Shown here: positions 58,999 to 64,000 of the stretch, one piece after another
How the letters are laid out: every line of letters begins with the position of its first letter
Position numbering within the stretch: the stretch's first letter is position 1
NCBI GenBank assembly: GCA_045593905.1
Contig: JAZNXL010000015.1
Coordinates: forward strand, 1-64,000
Source: RGIG9041 sp045593905
GTDB taxonomy: Bacteria; Bacillota; Clostridia; Oscillospirales; QAKW01
Reading direction: 5' to 3'
Length of the DNA: 64,000 bases
Notes under the pieces: generated by a model
What the model was told of the DNA's origin: nothing
Databases searched by the model: none
What the model saw: only the letters and a program-made list of their open reading frames with translations
Translations under genes and position numbers: made by a program

Positions 58999-60833
58999 TA
59001 TAGCCACAATGCTGCGGCGCCGATCAGTCCTGCGTCGTTGCCGAGTGTTGCTGTAATAATTTTTGTGTTTGTTTTATCATTACCGCCAAACACCTCGCGG
59101 TCTAATATGTTTTGAAGCGGTAGCGTGAGCGCGTCGCCCTCGTTACAAATTCCTCCGCCCAAAATTATTACTTCGGGTCTGAAAATGTTAGCAACATTGG
59201 TAATACCCAACCCTAACATTTTAATATATTTGTCTACTACCTCTTTCGCAGTTTTATCTATATTGTAATACTCAAAGGCGGTTCTTCCCGAAACGGCATC
59301 AATCGAATACGTTTCAAACATTTTGCTTTTTGGGTTTTGTTGCATTGCGCGTTTGGTATCTCGAACAAGCGCACTTGCCGATGCATACGCTTCGAGGCAG
59401 CCTTGTCTTCCGCAGCTGCATTTTTCGCCGTCTTTAACAACAACCATATGCCCGATTTCAGCGCCTGCGCCTTGGTGACCTTCAAATAGCTTGCCGTCTA
59501 AAACAATTCCGCTTCCCACACCTGTTCCAAGCGTTAGCATAACGCTGTTTTGGTAGTCTTTCGCCGAACCGAATTTAGCTTCGCCGAGAGCTGCAACGTT
59601 GGCATCGTTTGCAATTTTTACATCAAGGTTAAGTGCCTGTGACACCTCGGTTGCTATTGAAAAATCACTCCAACCAAGATTGTTAGAATAAGTTACTTTA
59701 CCTGTTTTGCTATCTATAGTACCCGGAACACCAATGCCTACACCTGTAATATCAAGGGTGGTAAGGTTGGTGGCATCAAGCATACTGTTGCAAAGCGCTA
59801 CAATGTTATTTACAACCTGCTTGGCGCCATGCTTTCTTTGAGTGGGGACTTTGTTTTGATAAATAATATTACCCGTATCGTCAACAATTCCGCCTTTAAT
59901 ATATGTACCGCCAAGGTCAATACCCAGGTAGTATTTGCGAATATCAACAACTATTGCGGTTAATCTGCCCGCAATTACATACTCACCATAGTCTGCAGGT
60001 ACAAAAAAGCTGTCGCCTTGATTTATTACGTTGCCGTCAATTTTGCCTTCGCCCTCAAGGCAGGTTATTGAGTGAAAGCTTTTGTTGTTTGTTTTTTGAT
60101 GTAAAACTCCGTCAACGGTAACTTTTTGCACGTTAAAATACTTGCTTACGCCAAGGGTACTACCCGATAACTGATTTAAAACGTGTTTATTCAGGTTTGT
60201 AACACCAAGCGCCTTGTCAATGTGCAATTCACGTGATTTGCCGTTTTTATCAACGCGACCATAGTCGTATACGCGGTATGTAGTGTTGCTGTTTTGCTGA
60301 ATTTCGCATATCAAACAGCCCGCGCCGATTGCGTGAATAGTTCCTGCGGGGATAAAAAAGCAATCACCTTTTTTAACAGGATAAAAATTCAAAAGGTCGG
60401 TAAGAGTGTTATTTAATATTGCGCTTTTATATTCCTCGGGCGTTATATCTCGGTTAAACCCTAAATAAATTCCTGCACCCTCTTCAGCTTCAACAATATA
60501 CCACATCTCTGTTTTTCCGTAAGAGTTTTCGTAGCTCAGCGCGTACTCGTCAGCGGGGTGCACCTGAATAGAAAGATTTTGTTTAGCATCAATCAGCTTT
60601 GTCATAACAGGAAAAAACGAAAAGTCGCAAACATTACTGCCTTTTTGCTTGTCGGTAATCGTTTCTTCTAATGTTTGTCCGTTTGCAACGCGAGTCTTTC
60701 CGTCAGTGTGAAAAGATAACTCCCAGCTTTCAGCACAGGGGTTACAAGCACCGCTTTTGCCGTATTTTTCATTAAGCTTGTTTCCGCCCCAAAGGTAATC
60801 TTTACAAACAGGGTATAATTTTTGTATTTCCAT
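58998..60833 (-). CDS. manA: Fusion: class I mannose-6-phosphate isomerase plus ROK family sugar kinase
   Basis: A 611-residue cytosolic protein. Residues 1-~297 are a ManA-type isomerase with zinc ligands Gln90, His92 (QVHPADEYA), Glu109 and His167 (PAGTIHAIG) and the RVYDYGR motif. From ~301 a complete ROK kinase follows: GIDLGGTYIKGG (ATP), ANDANVAALGEAKFG, GTGVGSGIV, GAGAEIGHM and the zinc motif CSCGRQGCLEAYAS (~471). ROK kinases phosphorylate glucose, mannose or ManNAc. Beside nanA and an epimerase gene, the kinase half may act as ManNAc or mannose kinase. The fusion would link phosphorylation with isomerisation to fructose-6-phosphate. Confidence 0.92.
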   Translation of the reverse strand: MEIQKLYPVCKDYLWGGNKLNEKYGKSGACNPCAESWELSFHTDGKTRVANGQTLEETITDKQKGSNVCDFSFFPVMTKLIDAKQNLSIQVHPADEYALSYENSYGKTEMWYIVEAEEGAGIYLGFNRDITPEEYKSAILNNTLTDLLNFYPVKKGDCFFIPAGTIHAIGAGCLICEIQQNSNTTYRVYDYGRVDKNGKSRELHIDKALGVTNLNKHVLNQLSGSTLGVSKYFNVQKVTVDGVLHQKTNNKSFHSITCLEGEGKIDGNVINQGDSFFVPADYGEYVIAGRLTAIVVDIRKYYLGIDLGGTYIKGGIVDDTGNIIYQNKVPTQRKHGAKQVVNNIVALCNSMLDATNLTTLDITGVGIGVPGTIDSKTGKVTYSNNLGWSDFSIATEVSQALNLDVKIANDANVAALGEAKFGSAKDYQNSVMLTLGTGVGSGIVLDGKLFEGHQGAGAEIGHMVVVKDGEKCSCGRQGCLEAYASASALVRDTKRAMQQNPKSKMFETYSIDAVSGRTAFEYYNIDKTAKEVVDKYIKMLGLGITNVANIFRPEVIILGGGICNEGDALTLPLQNILDREVFGGNDKTNTKIITATLGNDAGLIGAAALWL

Positions 60834-60846
60834 TAAAATTCCTATC

Positions 60847-61722
60847 TTAAACAGTTAATTTTGTAATGAACGGTATAATTTCTTTGTTGATAAGTTGTTT
60901 TTGTTCTTGGGTAACATTTGAGAAGGGGGGTAAGCAACCGCCAAAATCAAGACCTAACTGGTTCATAATCTCTTTTTCAGCCTGCATAACACCAATTTCG
61001 CACAAAATTGAGATAATGCGGTTAGCTTCGTTTTGAACTTTTCTTGCCTCGTCTGCCTTGCCCTCTAAAAATAGCTTTCTAATTAATACAAACTTGTCTG
61101 CCATAAAGTTATATGTGCTGCCAATACCGCCGTCAGCGCCCATACTAAGACCCGAAAGCAGCATTTCGTCGTAGCCGTTATATATTAATTTGTCAGGATA
61201 AAGTGCTTTGCATCTTTCCATTGTGAAAAAGTCGTTTGAGGTATACTTAATACCTGCAAACCTGTCGTCGTCAAGAAATGTTGATATTTCTTTAATTCCC
61301 ATACCAACGCCCGAAAAAGCAGGAATGTGGTATACAAGCATTTTCATTTTTGATGACTCTGCTAAACGAACATAATAATCTCTTATCTCGCTAAAGCTGA
61401 ACTTGTAATAAAACGGTGCAACCGATGAAATTAAATCGTAGTTTAATTCTGCAGCGTATTTTGCAAGCTCGTGTGCCTCTTTTTCGCTTATGCTGCCAAC
61501 GTGGGCAATAAGCTTTTTATCGCCTGCACTGTCTTTTACAATTTTCATAATTTGCTTGCGCTCCGCAACACTTAACATAAGTGCTTCGGCGGTGCTTCCG
61601 CAAACGTAAAAACCGTCAACACCCAAATTAATGTTGTGCTTAACTAAACGTATAAGCTCTTTTTCGTTGATTTTACCGTTTTTATCAAACGGTGTAAGTA
61701 AAGCGGTGTAAATTCCTTGCAT
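60847..61722 (-). CDS. nanA: N-acetylneuraminate lyase
   Basis: A 291-residue class I aldolase splitting sialic acid into ManNAc and pyruvate. The Schiff-base Lys159 lies in GIKYTSNDFF, a pattern specific for NanA rather than DapA. Tyr131 is in VYHIPAFSG, and the carboxylate-binding loop reads CGSTAEALML. The ATG at 61722 has a GGAGG site; the in-frame TTG at 61737 overlaps that site. It follows the AraC gene by 20 bases and precedes the ManA-ROK gene by 13, forming an operon. Confidence 0.93.
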   Translation of the reverse strand: MQGIYTALLTPFDKNGKINEKELIRLVKHNINLGVDGFYVCGSTAEALMLSVAERKQIMKIVKDSAGDKKLIAHVGSISEKEAHELAKYAAELNYDLISSVAPFYYKFSFSEIRDYYVRLAESSKMKMLVYHIPAFSGVGMGIKEISTFLDDDRFAGIKYTSNDFFTMERCKALYPDKLIYNGYDEMLLSGLSMGADGGIGSTYNFMADKFVLIRKLFLEGKADEARKVQNEANRIISILCEIGVMQAEKEIMNQLGLDFGGCLPPFSNVTQEQKQLINKEIIPFITKLTV

Positions 61723-61742
61723 TTTTGTTTCCTCCAAAATTT

Positions 61743-62528
61743 TTATATATTTTTATTCTTTGCTCGGTATTGGTTAGGGGATAGCCCCGTTCGCTTTTTA
61801 AAGATTTGGCAAAAATACGAAACGCTCGAAAACCCGCACTTTTCTGCTACCATATTAATTGGACTATCGGTTGTAACAAGCATTGTTTTTGCCGCTGCAA
61901 TACGCGTTTGCAGCAAATATTCCATAAGTGTTAGTCCGAATGTGTTTTTAAACTTGCGGCAAAAATGGTATTTGCTTATATGTGCCTTTTTACAAATATC
62001 ATCAAGCGTTAACGGTAATTGGTAACTGTTGTTTATGTACTCTAAAACTTTAGTCAGGTTATCGCCAAGATATGTGTTTTTTTGTACAACATACTGTTTT
62101 AAATAAAGCATAAGTTCGAAAAAGCAGTTAATAAAAACGGCTTTGTTGCCTTTGTTTTCAAAAGCCTTTTTATAAATGCTCTCAACGGTAGAGTGTAACT
62201 CGTTGGGTATTTTTGCATACACAACTGAGCTGTTTAAAAAAGTATCGGTAAACTCACTGTCGTCGCTCGTAAGCTCGAGTATGCCGTTTACAATTTTTTG
62301 GTTGGCAAAAATTTTACTTCTATCGTAAACATCGGGGTCTGACGGCATTGTATAATGGCGTTTAGAGCTGTTAATAAAGCACAAAACACCTTTTTTGATA
62401 GGATAAATATTGTCTTGAAATACAATTTTTCCGCCGTCAGAATAAAAGTAAATTATCATATTAAGCTTTGGATAGTTCCAAATTTTATAAAGCGGGTCGC
62501 GCCCAATTTCGTGGTGAATAATATCCAT
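61743..62528 (-). CDS. AraC family regulator of the sialic-acid cluster
   Basis: A 261-residue regulator with an N-terminal cupin-like sensor (KIVFQDNIYPIKKGVLCFINSSKRHY, about 34-60) and a C-terminal AraC DNA-binding domain (about 160-258; LTLDDICKKAHISKYHFCRKFKNTFG and INMVAEKCGFSSVSYFCQIFKKRTGLSPNQYR). It is the first gene of the nanA operon and diverges from the AGE gene, so it probably controls both. A GGAGAA site precedes the ATG. Confidence 0.92.
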   Translation of the reverse strand: MDIIHHEIGRDPLYKIWNYPKLNMIIYFYSDGGKIVFQDNIYPIKKGVLCFINSSKRHYTMPSDPDVYDRSKIFANQKIVNGILELTSDDSEFTDTFLNSSVVYAKIPNELHSTVESIYKKAFENKGNKAVFINCFFELMLYLKQYVVQKNTYLGDNLTKVLEYINNSYQLPLTLDDICKKAHISKYHFCRKFKNTFGLTLMEYLLQTRIAAAKTMLVTTDSPINMVAEKCGFSSVSYFCQIFKKRTGLSPNQYRAKNKNI

Positions 62529-62547
62529 ACTATTCTCCTTACGTTCT

Positions 62548-62585
62548 AATTAAAACATATTATAGTAAAATTAAAACACATTTTA
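62548..62585. promoter_or_regulatory. Direct repeats, candidate AraC binding sites
   Basis: AATTAAAACATATTATA (from 62548) and AATTAAAACACATTTTA (from 62569) are direct repeats 21 bases apart, two helical turns, the spacing typical for AraC-family half sites. They lie between the divergent AraC and AGE genes. Confidence 0.5.
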
Positions 62586-62703
62586 TCAAAAATAGCAATC
62601 ACAATAAATTAATAAGCAAAATTTTTATATTTGTATCACATTTTTTATGTTAAAATGAGTAAAAAGCAGTTAATAACATAAACGAACTTGCGGGAGATAG
62701 ACT

Positions 62704-63855
62704 ATGAATTTTAAAAAGATTTTAACCGACGACATTTTACCTTTTTGGCTTAATAATGCAATTGACCATCAACAAGGCGGTATAATGACCTATCTTGATA
62801 AAGACGGGCAGGTGTATTCAACCGATAAAAGCGTTTGGTTTCAAGGCCGCGCGCTCTGGACGCTGTCAAAGGCATATAACTTTGTAGATAAAAACCCCAA
62901 GTATCTTGAAGCGGCTAAAAAAATATACGACTTTTTACCGCGTTGTACCGATACTGACGGCAGAATGTTCTTTATTGTTTCAAAAGACGGCGAACCTATA
63001 CAAAAACGCCGTTATTATTTTAGTGAAACATTTGCCGCAATCGGATGTGCCGAATACTACAGGGCAACAGGGGATATTGAGGTTTTTAAAACTGCTGAAA
63101 AGTATTTTAATATGGCTAAAATGTGCTATGACCATCCCGAACTAAACCCGCCCAAGCTGACTGTTAAAATGAAATCGTTATCACCCGTTATGATAATGCT
63201 TGCAACAGCAAGGGCAATGGCTGCCTGTGCACCGCAACCCGAAAAATATAATGAACTTGCAAGGCAGTATTTAGACGCTGTTTTAAATGGCGGGTTTGTT
63301 TGCGACAAGGTTGGTGCGGTGCTTGAACACGTATCGCCCGACGGCGAGTTTGTAAACACACCAATGGGTAGAACTGTAAACCCCGGTCACTCGCTCGAAA
63401 CTGCCTGGTTTTTAATGGTTGAGGGTATGGTTGACGGTAATGAACAAGCACTCACAGTCGGTAAAAAAATAATTGATATTACAATGCCGTTCGGTCTTGA
63501 TAAAAAGCACGGCGGAATTATTTCGTTTTGCGATTGCCTTGGCAAACCCGCAACGGCGCTCGAGTGGAATATGAAGCTGTGGTGGCCGCAAAACGAGGCA
63601 ATTATTGCTAACAAAATGGCGTACGAAATATTTAAAGAAGAAAAATATAACGAGGCGTACCAAAGCATTTTAGAGTATGCTCTTGATAAGTTTGCCGATA
63701 AAGAGCATGGCGAGTGGTATGGTTATTTAAACTACGACTCAACAGTTTCAAGCTCGCTTAAAGGTAACCTGTTTAAAGGTCCGTTCCATATTCCAAGAAT
63801 GTTTATGGTTTTAAACGAGTATCAAAACGGAAACATTTCAAATTTTTTTAAATAA
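62704..63855 (+). CDS. N-acylglucosamine 2-epimerase family protein
   Basis: A 383-residue (alpha/alpha)6-barrel enzyme of the AGE family, interconverting GlcNAc and ManNAc or acting on related sugars such as mannose/glucose or cellobiose. Catalytic histidines are recognisable in NPGHSLETAW (~229) and FKGPFHIPR (~364), with FSETFAAIGCAEYYRATGD and KLWWPQNEAI in between. A GGGAGA site precedes the ATG. Together with nanA and the ROK kinase it completes a plausible sialic-acid route, in place of the usual nanE. Confidence 0.92.
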   Translation: MNFKKILTDDILPFWLNNAIDHQQGGIMTYLDKDGQVYSTDKSVWFQGRALWTLSKAYNFVDKNPKYLEAAKKIYDFLPRCTDTDGRMFFIVSKDGEPIQKRRYYFSETFAAIGCAEYYRATGDIEVFKTAEKYFNMAKMCYDHPELNPPKLTVKMKSLSPVMIMLATARAMAACAPQPEKYNELARQYLDAVLNGGFVCDKVGAVLEHVSPDGEFVNTPMGRTVNPGHSLETAWFLMVEGMVDGNEQALTVGKKIIDITMPFGLDKKHGGIISFCDCLGKPATALEWNMKLWWPQNEAIIANKMAYEIFKEEKYNEAYQSILEYALDKFADKEHGEWYGYLNYDSTVSSSLKGNLFKGPFHIPRMFMVLNEYQNGNISNFFK

Positions 63856-63868
63856 TAGGGATTAAAAT

Positions 63869-64000
63869 ATGTTGCTAACACAAAAACAGATTGAACAAAT
63901 TACTTTTGGCGCACTTGAAATTTATCGCGACCAAAACGATATATACCGTTTTAAACGGCTTACCGATTATCAGGCAAAAGAATTTGACAGCGAACACGTT
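63869..64000 (+). CDS. Start of a possible SGNH/GDSL-type esterase (3' end outside window)
   Basis: An open frame from the ATG at 63869 runs to the window edge (44 residues seen). It begins LLTQKQIEQITFGALEIYRDQN and continues IYRFKRLTDYQAKEF, resembling the N-terminal region of Firmicutes SGNH/GDSL hydrolases, which carry a short beta domain before the esterase core. TAGGGA lies upstream. It starts 13 bases after the epimerase gene and would share its transcript; a sialate O-acetylesterase would fit the context. The catalytic part is not visible. Confidence 0.45.
   Translation, partial: MLLTQKQIEQITFGALEIYRDQNDIYRFKRLTDYQAKEFDSEHV

Overview
The window looks like a chromosomal segment of a low-GC, spore-forming member of the Clostridia (Firmicutes). 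The pointers are spoIID next to a SpoIIQ-type LytM protein, spoIVB, DnaD- and DnaC-type primosome genes, ylxM-ffh-rpsP-khpA-rimM-trmD, YwlC-type Sua5, DUF951, AggAGG-type ribosome binding sites, and short intrinsic terminators. I cannot name a genus. No rRNA, tRNA, CRISPR array, prophage or transposase gene was seen.

Layout. 1-5331: a lower-GC accessory stretch with two ECF sigma/anti-sigma modules, unknown exported proteins, one lipoprotein and a decayed gene, punctuated by three copies of a ~100-base repeat carrying two covarying hairpins. 5328-11100 (minus): mfd, pth, a previously hidden 49-residue zinc-ribbon protein and an ABC exporter. 11200-15770 (plus): DnaD-like protein, DnaC-like loader, lipoproteins, spoIID and spoIIQ. 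15850-18903 (plus): carbohydrate ABC importer without its own ATPase. 18923-23390 (minus): trmD, rimM, khpA, rpsP, ffh, ylxM and an S1-domain protein. 23531-32469 (plus): DUF951, prfA, a Sua5-CoaE fusion, a lytic transglycosylase, an M18 peptidase, a DUF1015-sialidase fusion, an aldolase and an oxidoreductase. 32513-35512 (minus): small P-loop protein, pgi, dacF. 35687-40717: a giant S-layer-homology protein. 40751-48702 (minus): U32 peptidase, galE, a degenerate kinase-like protein, HAD hydrolase, rpmE and two membrane-anchored RCC1-repeat proteins separated by a mariner-type MITE. 48837-50006: spoIVB. 50014-53249: AraC regulator and a GH28-like/SGNH fusion. 53283-58961: a kinase / zinc-ribbon-LRR / XRE operon facing an unknown three-gene operon, with striking palindromic operators. 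58998-64000: a sialic-acid-type sugar cluster (ManA-ROK fusion, nanA, AraC, AGE epimerase, start of a possible esterase).

How parts work together. The ylxM-to-trmD block links protein targeting, ribosome assembly and tRNA modification. spoIID and spoIIQ act in engulfment, and spoIVB in late mother-cell signalling. The nanA, ManA-ROK and AGE genes can plausibly convert N-acetylneuraminate through ManNAc into central metabolism. The strongest candidates for undescribed biology are the kinase/zinc-ribbon-LRR/XRE region with its divergent unknown operon, the cytosolic DUF1015-sialidase fusion, and the triplicated double-hairpin repeat.
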